A DNA stretch of 49,467 nucleotides. It comes from an uncultured Clostridia bacterium. Its GTDB lineage: Bacteria > Bacillota > Clostridia > Oscillospirales > Oscillospiraceae. Location of the stretch: NCBI GenBank assembly GCA_946412355.1, contig CAMKGX010000010.1:1-49467 (forward strand), given 5' to 3'. The translations under genes were made by a program, and so were the position numbers. Numbering within the stretch: the stretch's first letter is position 1; each line of letters opens with the position of its first letter. Positions 1 to 6,314 of the stretch are shown here, one piece after another. The notes under the pieces were generated by a model. The model saw nothing but the letters and a program-made list of their open reading frames with translations, ran no database searches and was not told the origin of the DNA.

Positions 1-55
1 GTAGACTGCAATCCCATTGTCAAAAAACGGCATAGCCGTTTTTTGACAGGCTCAA
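1..55. repeat. 3' end of dispersed terminator-associated element (copy 1, partial)
   Basis: The last ~55 bases match the right end of the element at 5133-5338: a conserved stretch ending in CCCAT, then a hairpin with A6 and T6 arms (c21 pairs with g45), then GGCTCAA. The loop is ATA here and GGA in the other copies. The left part lies outside the window. As with the other copies, a gene-specific terminator hairpin follows at once. Confidence 0.85.
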
Positions 56-81
56 GACGGATGCTTCGGCATCCGTCTTTT
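56..81 (-). terminator. Terminator hairpin next to element copy 1
   Basis: GACGGATGC/GCATCCGTC stem with a TTCG loop and four T residues on the plus side. It lies directly after the stop of the minus-strand gene that ends at 81. By analogy with copies 2 and 3 it should be one of two identical hairpins flanking the element; the other would be just outside the window. Confidence 0.55.
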
Positions 82-521
82 CACAGTATCAGCAGCAGCC
101 CCAGGGCGATGACCAATTCCTCGTCTGCCCCTTTTTGGAACAGCATCAGCAGCAGAAACAGCAGCAGCAAATCCCCGGAGTCCACGTCCTCCATCTGCTG
201 CAGCAGCGGCCCCAGTGAGAAGGGCGGGGGAGGGGGAGTGCCCGGCGGCGGACGGTGGGGCGGCGGCTCCGGCGCAGGGGGACGCGGGGGCCGCTCTTGC
301 GGCGGCTCATGATGATGGTTTTCCCTGCGATGCTCCTCATGGTGTTCCCCGTGATGCAAGTGTTCCTCGCGGTGAGCCACCGGGGGCGGTGGCGGCTCCG
401 GGGTCCTTTCGGCTATATCGATGGTCAGTTCCGCCCGGTCACCGCGGCCCATGTCGATGGGCTCCTCCACGCTGATGCGACGATAATTGCCGTTTTCATC
501 CCGAACGTAGCGATTATACAA
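81..521 (-). CDS. Unrecognised Pro/His-rich protein with Leu-rich C-terminus
   Basis: I do not recognise this 146-residue protein. Residues 1-40 are mixed and charged. Residues ~42-100 are low complexity: a His/Glu/Arg block, then long proline runs. The last ~40 residues hold two very hydrophobic segments (DLLLLFLLLMLF and LVIALGLLLIL), each preceded by acidic residues, a pattern that I associate with small proteins of spore-forming Clostridia. There is no signal peptide. The start overlaps the upstream gene by 8 bases, so the two are translationally coupled. It is the third gene of an operon whose only visible promoter looks sigma-E-like, which suggests, but does not show, a mother-cell role. 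Confidence 0.7.
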   Translation of the reverse strand: MYNRYVRDENGNYRRISVEEPIDMGRGDRAELTIDIAERTPEPPPPPVAHREEHLHHGEHHEEHRRENHHHEPPQERPPRPPAPEPPPHRPPPGTPPPPPFSLGPLLQQMEDVDSGDLLLLFLLLMLFQKGADEELVIALGLLLIL

Positions 522-870
522 GGCGAAGCCCTCCTTCCGTCACCGCTTTTTTGCCTACGTGGATCAGGTGGGCCAGCCGCACCGCCTGCTCCACCTTGCC
601 CTGCTTTTCCTCTTTCAAAAAGGGTCGCAGGGCATAGAGCAGCCGGGCGGCCTCCGAGTCGGTTTGCCGCAGCTCCTGCACCAGAGGCAGCAGCCGCGTC
701 AGTGTGTCGCCGTCCAGCGGCAGAGGAGCGGGAGAGGGCGGCGGTGAAGACGGTGCAGGCGGCGGAGTGGGCTCGCTGCCGCCGGAGAGCTGCTGCGCCA
801 TCTGCATGATTTGCGCCATGGCGCCGGGGTCGTTGAGAATCTTTTGCATCCGGTCTTCCCATTCCGCCAT
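514..870 (-). CDS. Unrecognised protein with central Pro linker
   Basis: This 118-residue protein has a helical N-terminus (residues 1-30: acidic/amidated, repeated Met and Gln), a proline/serine linker at 31-50 and a helical C-terminal half rich in Leu and Arg ending in a basic segment. There are no membrane segments and no motif I can name. An AGGGAGG ribosome binding site precedes the ATG. It lies 12 bases after the 73-residue gene and overlaps the next gene by 8 bases. Like the upstream protein it has a short helical element containing QMAQQLS/QAMKQLM-type sequence, so the two may be distantly related. Function unknown. Confidence 0.75.
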   Translation of the reverse strand: MAEWEDRMQKILNDPGAMAQIMQMAQQLSGGSEPTPPPAPSSPPPSPAPLPLDGDTLTRLLPLVQELRQTDSEAARLLYALRPFLKEEKQGKVEQAVRLAHLIHVGKKAVTEGGLRLV

Positions 871-882
871 GTGCTTTCCCTC

Positions 883-1104
883 CTATTTCCCCATTTTTTC
901 AGACAGACTTTTCAGCAGCGCTGCGCCCTCTTTCTGGGCCATCAACTGCTTCATGGCCTGAATGGCCGCCTGGGTGCTGTCCTGTCCACCGGTTTCCTGC
1001 GTTGGCAGCAACGCCATTAAACGCCGGGCCTCGTCAGACTGGGACAGCGCCTGTAAATCCTCCGGTGTTTTTCCAAAACGGCGGGAGAGTTCTTGGAAAT
1101 CCAT
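883..1104 (-). CDS. Small helical protein, first gene of Pro-rich operon
   Basis: This 73-residue soluble protein is predicted helical, with Leu/Gln/Lys-rich segments and no Cys, signal or membrane segment. A GTG lies three codons upstream, but AGGAGG sits 8 bases before the ATG at 1104, so I chose the ATG. It begins a tightly packed three-gene unit running to 81. The last ~35 residues (AIQAMKQLMAQKEGAALLKSL) are amphipathic and could mediate oligomerisation. I recognise no family. The upstream sigma-E-type promoter is the only clue to its role. Confidence 0.75.
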   Translation of the reverse strand: MDFQELSRRFGKTPEDLQALSQSDEARRLMALLPTQETGGQDSTQAAIQAMKQLMAQKEGAALLKSLSEKMGK

Positions 1105-1124
1105 TGTTCCCACCTCCTCGCCTC

Positions 1125-1151
1125 ATTGTATGCGCCTGGACAAAAAAATGT
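1125..1151 (-). promoter_or_regulatory. Candidate sigma-E-type promoter of the Pro-rich operon
   Basis: On the minus strand ACATTT and CATACAAT are separated by 13 bases. CATACAAT matches the sigma-E -10 consensus CATACAnT fully; the -35 is a partial match. The cotJ promoter here has the same -35 hexamer and the same spacing. It overlaps the nth terminator. Confidence 0.45.
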
Positions 1152-1170
1152 ACCCCTCCCAATGGGAGGG
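1142..1170 (-). terminator. nth terminator
   Basis: CCCTCCC-AAT-GGGAGGG stem followed on the minus strand by a run of seven T residues, 10 bases after the nth stop. Confidence 0.85.
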
Positions 1171-1180
1171 ATACGGATTA

Positions 1181-1816
1181 TCACTTGCCTTTGCCCTCGC
1201 GGCACAGGGCCTTGATGGGGCATTCCTGGCAGCGGGGAGACCGGGCGGTACACCACTCCCGGCCAAACAGCACCATGCGGTGGCAGAAATTGTTGGACTC
1301 CCCGGGAGGGATGGCCTTGCGGAGCTGCTGCTCCACCTTCAGGGGATCCTTGCTGCCGTCGGTGATGCCCAGGCGGCCGGTGATGCGGATGCAGTGGGTG
1401 TCGCAGACGTAGCCCTCCTTGCCGTAGATGTCGCCCAGCACCAAATTGGCGGTTTTGCGGCCCACGCCGGGCAGCCGCAGCAGGTCTTCCATATTGTCCG
1501 GCACCTTACCGCCGAAGTCGGACAGCAGCATCTGGGCGCTGCCTACGATGTCGCGGGCCTTGGCCCGCCAGAAGCCGCAGGAGTGGATATATTGGCCCAC
1601 CTCGTCCACGTCGGCGGCGGCGAAGTCCGCCAGGGTGGGATAGCGCTGAAAGAGGGCCGGCGTCACCATATTGACACGGGCGTCGGTACACTGGGCCGAC
1701 AGCCGTACGGAGAACAGCAGCTCGTAATCCTTTTCGTATTCCAGGGAGCAGATGGCGTCGGGGTACAGTCCTTTCAGCGCCTCGATAATGGCGTTTACGT
1801 CCTTTTTCGTTCTCAT
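1181..1816 (-). CDS. nth: Endonuclease III (DNA glycosylase/AP lyase)
   Basis: Base-excision repair enzyme that removes oxidised pyrimidines and nicks at abasic sites. The 211 residues carry the helix-hairpin-helix LPGVGRKTA (115-123) with the catalytic Lys at 121, the catalytic Asp in CDTHC at 139, and a C-terminal [4Fe-4S] motif Cys179-x6-Cys186-x2-Cys189-x5-Cys195. Length matches the family. I chose the ATG at 1816: GAGGTG lies 6 bases upstream, and the longer reading frame would begin inside the -10 box. Divergent from rarA and ended by its own terminator, so it is a single-gene unit. All key residues are present. Confidence 0.97.
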   Translation of the reverse strand: MRTKKDVNAIIEALKGLYPDAICSLEYEKDYELLFSVRLSAQCTDARVNMVTPALFQRYPTLADFAAADVDEVGQYIHSCGFWRAKARDIVGSAQMLLSDFGGKVPDNMEDLLRLPGVGRKTANLVLGDIYGKEGYVCDTHCIRITGRLGITDGSKDPLKVEQQLRKAIPPGESNNFCHRMVLFGREWCTARSPRCQECPIKALCREGKGK

Positions 1817-1835
1817 TCGCCTCACCTCGGCGTCC

Positions 1836-1864
1836 ATTATAACAACTGTTGCGTAAAAAAGCAA
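1836..1864 (-). promoter_or_regulatory. nth promoter (sigma-A type)
   Basis: TTGCTT-N17-TATAAT on the minus strand, giving a predicted leader of about 13 bases. The -35 shares bases with the divergent rarA promoter. Confidence 0.75.
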
Positions 1865-1877
1865 ATGATGCTATAAT
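1849..1877 (+). promoter_or_regulatory. rarA promoter (sigma-A type)
   Basis: TTGCGT-N17-TATAAT on the plus strand, interlocked with the nth promoter: the two spacers overlap, so two RNA polymerases could not bind at once. Confidence 0.75.
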
Positions 1878-1907
1878 GAATAGGATTTTTGACAGGGAGG
1901 TGGCGCT

Positions 1908-3173
1908 ATGCGGCCATTGGCGGATGAGATTCGCCCCCAGACGCTGGACGAAGTTGCCGGGCAGCGCCATCTGCTGGGGGAGGGCGCCCTGCTGCGGCGG
2001 CTCATTGAGAGCGGCAGCGACAACAATTACATCTTCTACGGCCCCTCCGGCACCGGCAAGACCACTGTGGCCAACATCATCGCCAAGCGGACGGACAAGG
2101 CGCTGTATCACCTGAACGCCACCACAGCCGGGCTATCCGACGTGAAGGCTGTCATCTCCGACGTGGACACGCTGGCCGCGCCCAACGGGATTCTGCTGTA
2201 TCTGGACGAGATTCAGTATTTCAACAAAAAGCAGCAGCAGAGCCTTTTGGAGTTTCTGGAAAACGGGAAAATCACGCTCATTGCCAGTACCACGGAGAAC
2301 CCCTATTTCTATATCTATAACGCCCTCTTGAGCCGCAGCACCGTGTTTGAGTTCAAGTCGCTGACGGCAGAGGAGACGCTGCCCGCCGTACTGCGGGCGC
2401 TGGACAAGGTGGCCCAGCGGGGCGACCTGCCCTTTACCTGGGAGGACACGGTGCCCATGGACATCGCCCGGGGCTGCGGCGGCGACGTGCGCAAGGCCAT
2501 CAACGCCGTGGAGCTGCTGTACCAGTCCGCGGTGCCCAAAGACGGGGCATTGTATGTGACAAGTGAAGACGCTTTACAGGTATCGCAGCACAGCGCCATG
2601 CGGTATGATCGGGACGGCGACGCCCACTACGACCTGCTCTCATGCCTCCAAAAGTCCATCCGGGGCTCCGACCCGGACGCGGCGGTATACTACCTGGGCA
2701 GGCTGCTGACGGCGGGGGATTTACTCTCTCCCTGTCGGCGGCTGCTGGTGATCGCCAGCGAGGACATCGGCCTTGCCTATCCCCAGGCCATCGTTGTCAC
2801 AAAGTCCTGTGTGGATGCGGCGCTGCAGTTGGGGCTTCCCGAAGCCCGGATCCCGTTGGCAGAAGCGGCGCTGCTGCTGGCCACGGCCCCCAAGTCCAAC
2901 TCCGCCATTGGCGCCATTGACGCCGCCATGGGGGATATTAAATCCGGCGCCATGGGCGTCATTCCCCGCCATCTGCAAAACGTCCACGCCGACAGCACCG
3001 GCACCGGCAAGGTGGCCAAGTATAAGTACCCCCACAATTATCCCAACCACTATGTAAAGCAAAGAAACTTGCCAGAGGAATTGGGTGACCGGCACTATTA
3101 CGAGTACGGCCCCAACAAGACGGAGCAGGCCGCCAAGCGGTACTGGGATGAAATCAAGAAGGACGCTACGTGA
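1908..3173 (+). CDS. rarA: Replication-associated recombination protein A (RarA/MgsA)
   Basis: Clamp-loader-like AAA+ ATPase that acts at stalled replication forks. Over 421 residues it shows Walker A GPSGTGKT (45-52), Walker B LYLDEIQ (about 99-105), a sensor-1 region IASTTENP, an Arg-finger region LLSRSTVFEF and the C-terminal RarA domain containing RGSDPDAAVYYLGRLL. Length is normal. GGGAGG lies 7 bases before the ATG. The downstream DUF951 gene starts in a TGATG overlap with its stop, so the two are coupled. It has its own promoter. Confidence 0.96.
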   Translation: MRPLADEIRPQTLDEVAGQRHLLGEGALLRRLIESGSDNNYIFYGPSGTGKTTVANIIAKRTDKALYHLNATTAGLSDVKAVISDVDTLAAPNGILLYLDEIQYFNKKQQQSLLEFLENGKITLIASTTENPYFYIYNALLSRSTVFEFKSLTAEETLPAVLRALDKVAQRGDLPFTWEDTVPMDIARGCGGDVRKAINAVELLYQSAVPKDGALYVTSEDALQVSQHSAMRYDRDGDAHYDLLSCLQKSIRGSDPDAAVYYLGRLLTAGDLLSPCRRLLVIASEDIGLAYPQAIVVTKSCVDAALQLGLPEARIPLAEAALLLATAPKSNSAIGAIDAAMGDIKSGAMGVIPRHLQNVHADSTGTGKVAKYKYPHNYPNHYVKQRNLPEELGDRHYYEYGPNKTEQAAKRYWDEIKKDAT

Positions 3174-3364
3174 TGGATTTACAGTTACACGACGTTTTAG
3201 AGCTGAAAAAACAGCACCCCTGCGGCAGTAAGCGTTGGGAAGTGCTGCGCATTGGCATGGACATCAAGCTGAAGTGCCTTGGCTGCGGCCATGAATTTAT
3301 GGAGCCCCGCCGCAAGGTGGAAAAGATGATTAAGCGCATTGTGCCGAAGGAGGAAGCGGAATGA
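3173..3364 (+). CDS. DUF951 domain protein
   Basis: This 63-residue protein matches the DUF951 family: an N-terminal strand region, a hydrophilic core with Cys17 and a CLGCGHEF motif (Cys35, Cys38) that probably binds zinc or forms a beta-ribbon, then the basic tail EPRRKVEKMIKRI typical of the family. The function is not known; the small basic fold suggests nucleic-acid binding. I use the ATG at 3173, which overlaps the rarA stop (TGATG), rather than the GTG one codon upstream. The next small gene starts in an ATGA overlap. Confidence 0.9.
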   Translation: MDLQLHDVLELKKQHPCGSKRWEVLRIGMDIKLKCLGCGHEFMEPRRKVEKMIKRIVPKEEAE

Positions 3365-3459
3365 GTCAGAAATTCGCCAGGCGCATGGCCATGGTGATTG
3401 CCCTGGTGCTGGCCATCGTAATGGTGGCGTCACTGGTGGTACCCTATCTGGGGCTGTAA
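3361..3459 (+). CDS. 32-residue single-span membrane peptide
   Basis: ATG at 3361 overlaps the DUF951 stop (ATGA); the frame runs 32 codons to TAA. The N-terminus is basic (SQKFARR), followed by one hydrophobic helix of about 22 residues rich in Val/Ala/Leu/Met, ending PYLGL. Charge places the N-terminus in the cytoplasm. GAAGGAGGAAGCGGA lies just upstream as a binding site, and the intrinsic terminator follows 18 bases after the stop, so it is the last gene of the rarA unit. I know no function; the clean coupling and codon use argue that it is real. Confidence 0.7.
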   Translation: MSQKFARRMAMVIALVLAIVMVASLVVPYLGL

Positions 3460-3477
3460 TCGTACATAACCATTTTG

Positions 3478-3510
3478 CCGGCAGGAAAAATCCTGCCGGT
3501 TTCTTTTTTT
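3478..3510 (+). terminator. rarA operon terminator
   Basis: CCGGCAGGA-AAAA-TCCTGCCGG stem followed by a T-rich tract. The last T residues overlap the putative -35 box of spoIIGA. Confidence 0.9.
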
Positions 3511-3541
3511 GACCTCTTTTGAAGGGTCGGCACCGTATAAT
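3509..3541 (+). promoter_or_regulatory. Candidate spoIIG-type promoter (long spacer)
   Basis: TTGACC and TATAAT are separated by 21 bases rather than 17. The Bacillus subtilis spoIIG promoter, activated by Spo0A, is known for its long (22 bp) spacer, so this arrangement suggests the same control. I see no clean TGTCGAA-type 0A box. Confidence 0.5.
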
Positions 3542-3565
3542 ACCCATGAGGTGAGGGCGGTGGTG

Positions 3566-4447
3566 GTGTACATAGACAGGCTGTTATTCATCAACGCAGT
3601 GGTGGACTATCTCCTGCTGTTGACCACCGCGCAGCTAATGGGACTGCCGCTGCGGCGGGGATGGTACATCATTGTTTCCGTCATTGGCGGTCTGTATGGC
3701 GCGGCAGCCATGGTTTTTCCATTACTGGGCCAATGGTGGGCAAAATGTGCAGTGGGGTTGGTCATCGCACTCATTGCCTATTGGCGGGAAACGGAGCGAT
3801 GGCGGGCGATGGCGCTGTTTTTTCTGCTTTCGGGAGCCATGGCGGGGGCCATGCTTGCCGTGACACTGCGGACAGGGCAGGGGAGCGGCACGCTCTATTT
3901 TGCCACTGTGGGCTGGCGGACGCTGCTGCTGTCGGCAGCAGGGTTTTACGGCTTGCTGACGGTGCTGTTTTATCAGAAAGCAAAGCACGGAGGGGGAGAG
4001 CTGATGGAGGTGACGGTGGACGCCTTTGGGCGGCAATGCCGCATACAGGTGCTGCGGGACAGCGGCAACGTGCTGCGTAACCCGGTGGACGGCCAGCCGG
4101 TGCTGGTGGCGGAGTCAGAGGCCGTGCAATCGCTGCTGCCGGAGGCGGCGGCCGGTATCATCATGGGCGGCGGTGGGCCGGAGGATAAAATGGCGGCGCT
4201 GTACAGCGCCGGCTTTACCGCCTTCACGTTGCTGCCGTATCACTCCATCGGATGCAGCGAGGGACTTTTGCTGGCGCTGAAAAGCGACGCCATCCAGGCG
4301 GGGTCCCGGCGGATTCCAAGAGTGCTGATTGCCCTCTATCACGGCAAAATCGGCAGGGGCCTGTATCATGGTTTATGGGGAGGTGAGCGATATGATGCAG
4401 CTATGGCAGAGGATTCTGCAGTGGATACGGCATTACAGGCAGGATGA
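3566..4447 (+). CDS. spoIIGA: Sigma-E processing peptidase SpoIIGA
   Basis: Membrane-embedded aspartic protease that removes the pro-sequence of sigma-E at the sporulation septum. The N-terminal ~150 residues form about five hydrophobic helices (start [15 protein letters not shown]). The C-terminal domain carries the catalytic D-S-G at residues 165-167 within [13 protein letters not shown]. Length (293) is close to the usual ~300. Three GTG codons in a row (3560, 3563, 3566) could start it; I chose the last because it best fits GAGGTGAGG spacing and the family N-terminus. Its final 18 codons overlap the start of sigE by 56 bases, an unusual arrangement that should couple protease and substrate translation. 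Confidence 0.93.
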   Translation: MYIDRLLFINAVVDYLLLLTTAQLMGLPLRRGWYIIVSVIGGLYGAAAMVFPLLGQWWAKCAVGLVIALIAYWRETERWRAMALFFLLSGAMAGAMLAVTLRTGQGSGTLYFATVGWRTLLLSAAGFYGLLTVLFYQKAKHGGGELMEVTVDAFGRQCRIQVLRDSGNVLRNPVDGQPVLVAESEAVQSLLPEAAAGIIMGGGGPEDKMAALYSAGFTAFTLLPYHSIGCSEGLLLALKSDAIQAGSRRIPRVLIALYHGKIGRGLYHGLWGGERYDAAMAEDSAVDTALQAG

Positions 4448-5093
4448 CATTTACTACATAGGGGGCAGCGATACCCTGCCGCCGCCGCTGCCTCGGGAGG
4501 AGGAAGCGGTGCTGATCGGCCGCTTGGCGCAGGGGGACAGCGAGGCGCGGCAGCGGCTGATCGAGCGCAATTTGCGGCTGGTGGTGTATATCGCCAAGCG
4601 GTTTGACAACACCGGCATCAACATTGAGGATCTGATCTCCATCGGCACCATCGGACTTATTAAGGCGGTGAATACCTTCCAGAGCGACAAGAATATCAAG
4701 CTGGCCACCTATGCCAGCCGCTGCATTGAAAACGAGATTTTGATGTATCTGCGGAAAAACAGCAACACCCGTACGGAGGTGAGCCTGGACGAGCCCCTGA
4801 ATACCGATTGGGACGGCAAGGAGCTGCTGCTGTCCGACGTGATGGGCACCGACCCGGACGTGGTGATGCGGCCGCTGGAGGAGGACGTGGATCGGCAGCT
4901 GCTGCACTCCGCCGTGGCAAAGCTGGCGCCCCGGGAGCGGGACATCATCGCCATGCGCTTCGGCCTTGGCGGAAGAAAAGAGCTGACACAAAAAGAGGTG
5001 GCAGACCAGTTGGGTATCTCACAGAGTTATATTTCCCGGCTGGAAAAGCGGATTATCCTCCGCCTGAAGCGTGAGATGATCAAGTCAGGATAA
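4392..5093 (+). CDS. sigE: RNA polymerase sporulation sigma factor sigma-E
   Basis: Mother-cell sigma factor made as an inactive precursor. Residues 1-20 are the amphipathic, Trp/Arg-rich pro-sequence that precedes the conserved YYIGG processing region (21-25). Region 2 includes [13 protein letters not shown] and [18 protein letters not shown]; region 4 carries the helix-turn-helix [20 protein letters not shown]. The pro-sequence is a little shorter than in Bacillus. I chose the ATG at 4392 (GGAGG 8 bases upstream) over in-frame ATGs at 4329 and 4368. It overlaps spoIIGA by 56 bases and is followed by a terminator hairpin that abuts a dispersed element. Confidence 0.96.
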   Translation: MMQLWQRILQWIRHYRQDDIYYIGGSDTLPPPLPREEEAVLIGRLAQGDSEARQRLIERNLRLVVYIAKRFDNTGINIEDLISIGTIGLIKAVNTFQSDKNIKLATYASRCIENEILMYLRKNSNTRTEVSLDEPLNTDWDGKELLLSDVMGTDPDVVMRPLEEDVDRQLLHSAVAKLAPRERDIIAMRFGLGGRKELTQKEVADQLGISQSYISRLEKRIILRLKREMIKSG

Positions 5094-5101
5094 CAGAAAC
5101 A

Positions 5102-5128
5102 GCTGTAAGGTAATTTCACCTTACAGCC
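5102..5128 (+). terminator. sigE terminator hairpin, left copy of 27-bp duplication
   Basis: GCTGTAAGG/CCTTACAGC stem. The whole 27 bp is repeated without change, loop included, at 5342-5368 on the other side of the element. This copy has lost its T tract and runs into the element instead. Confidence 0.75.
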
Positions 5129-5132
5129 GTTA

Positions 5133-5338
5133 CAGATTGTCAAAAAAAGCATCGCAGATTTCGCGCCCGCAGGCGCGAACCAATGAAATCCGAAAAAAGT
5201 GACGACATGCGCGTCACTTTTTTCACATCTCAGGCTACGAAGTGTGCGAATAGTGCGCCAAAGGCGTACTATTCGTGCGCGCAGTAGACTGCAATCCCAT
5301 TGTCAAAAAACGGCGGAGCCGTTTTTTGACAGGCTCAA
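5133..5338. mobile_element. Dispersed terminator-associated element, copy 2 (complete, ~206 bp)
   Basis: Non-coding element, also present at 17451-17639 and in part at both window ends. It starts CAGATTGTCAAAAAA and ends TTTTTTGACAGGCTCAA, giving short inverted termini (TGTCAAAAAA). It holds four hairpins: TTCGCGCC/GGCGCGAA (5159-5178), GTGACG/CGTCAC between A6 and T6 (5193-5223), a variable CGAATAGT...ACTATTCG stem (~5248-5275) and AACGGC/GCCGTT between A6 and T6 (5301-5330). Two hairpins show compensatory changes against copy 3. The 27-bp host hairpin repeated on both sides looks like a target duplication. No transposase is encoded, so it would be non-autonomous. Confidence 0.75.
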
Positions 5339-5341
5339 ATG

Positions 5342-5368
5342 GCTGTAAGGTAATTTCACCTTACAGCC
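5342..5368 (-). terminator. Right copy of the duplicated terminator hairpin
   Basis: Identical to 5102-5128. It lies 9 bases beyond the stop of the minus-strand XRE gene and keeps the plus-side TTATTTTA tract, so it was probably the right part of an original bidirectional terminator between sigE and the XRE gene. Confidence 0.7.
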
Positions 5369-5377
5369 ATTATTTTA

Positions 5378-6106
5378 TCAGTATGTAATGTGCATTGAGC
5401 GGTTGATCACCATCATGTTGCAGTTGCGCAGAAGCTGTAAATCCTCCTTGCCCAGTTTAATGGATTGCAGCAGCCTTTCATCCTCCGGCATGGGCGCCTT
5501 GGCGATCAGTATCTTGACGGACGCGGGGGCGAAAAAGGGTGACGAGCCAATGCCGGACATCATGCCGATGGCAGGCGCCCTGTTTTGCAGTGGATTCAGC
5601 AGACAGATGTACATTTTTTCCGCCCGGTTCATCTGGTTGGCCAGGTGGATGTGGGTAATGGTGTCAAAGGCGTCCATCTGACCGCTGTACAGGTTTTTGC
5701 AGAGATCCGGGGTGCTGAAGCTGTCCAGATCGTTGTACAGCGTCGCCTCCACGCCGCCTCCGTCGACGGCAGGAGAGAACCGCAGCAGCGACTTCACCAC
5801 CCGGTTAACGCGGCCGTCAAAGTAATACATATAGGCCCGGTCGGTGTTGAAGTACGAACTGTTGGGCAGCGAAACATCGCTGTTTTGCGGCATATCGTCC
5901 ATATCCAGGAAGTATTTCAACGCTACGCCAAGTGCCTGGGCAATGTCGTGCAGCGTCTCCACATCGATGGCGATGATGCCGTTTTCATATTTGGAGATGG
6001 TGGCCTTGCTCTTGCCGATCATGGCGGAGAACTGCTCGATGGTGTAGCCACGGCTCTTGCGGTATTTCTTGATGCGCTGGCCCACCTGGTAGGAGAGGGA
6101 GGACAT
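5378..6106 (-). CDS. XRE-family transcriptional regulator
   Basis: This 242-residue protein has an N-terminal Cro/C1 helix-turn-helix (residues ~8-66; GKSKATISKYENG is the turn and recognition helix) and a ~170-residue C-terminal part with no sensor domain that I recognise, which mentions Cys, Met and Asn clusters near the end. The true start is the ATG at 6106: GCGAGGTGA lies 5 bases upstream, and the frame upstream is not coding-like. It is a single gene, convergent with sigE and divergent from recQ. Its target is unknown; it may regulate itself or recQ across the ~200-base AT-rich spacer. Confidence 0.85.
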   Translation of the reverse strand: MSSLSYQVGQRIKKYRKSRGYTIEQFSAMIGKSKATISKYENGIIAIDVETLHDIAQALGVALKYFLDMDDMPQNSDVSLPNSSYFNTDRAYMYYFDGRVNRVVKSLLRFSPAVDGGGVEATLYNDLDSFSTPDLCKNLYSGQMDAFDTITHIHLANQMNRAEKMYICLLNPLQNRAPAIGMMSGIGSSPFFAPASVKILIAKAPMPEDERLLQSIKLGKEDLQLLRNCNMMVINRSMHITY

Positions 6107-6266
6107 GGTATCACCTCGCATAGGAGAGTAGGTGAGACAATTATAACAATCCCCGTCATCCGCGTCAACGGTTGTTTTCTTCTTACGAAAATTTCTATAA
6201 TACAATTTCTCTGCAATAAAATAGTATAGATGTTCTATTTTTTTGCCGCAGTATGCTCGTCGCATA

Positions 6267-6295
6267 TTGTCAAATCGCAGCGAAACCCATATAAT
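6267..6295 (+). promoter_or_regulatory. recQ promoter (sigma-A type)
   Basis: TTGTCA-N17-TATAAT on the plus strand. The in-frame ATG at 6294 lies inside the -10 box, which rules it out as the recQ start. Confidence 0.8.
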
Positions 6296-6314
6296 GAAAC
6301 AAAACAGGGAAGGG

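Noticed and set aside
6243-6314. Upstream ATG starts for RecQ (6243, 6294)
   Set aside because: They lie upstream of or inside the -10 box of a good promoter.
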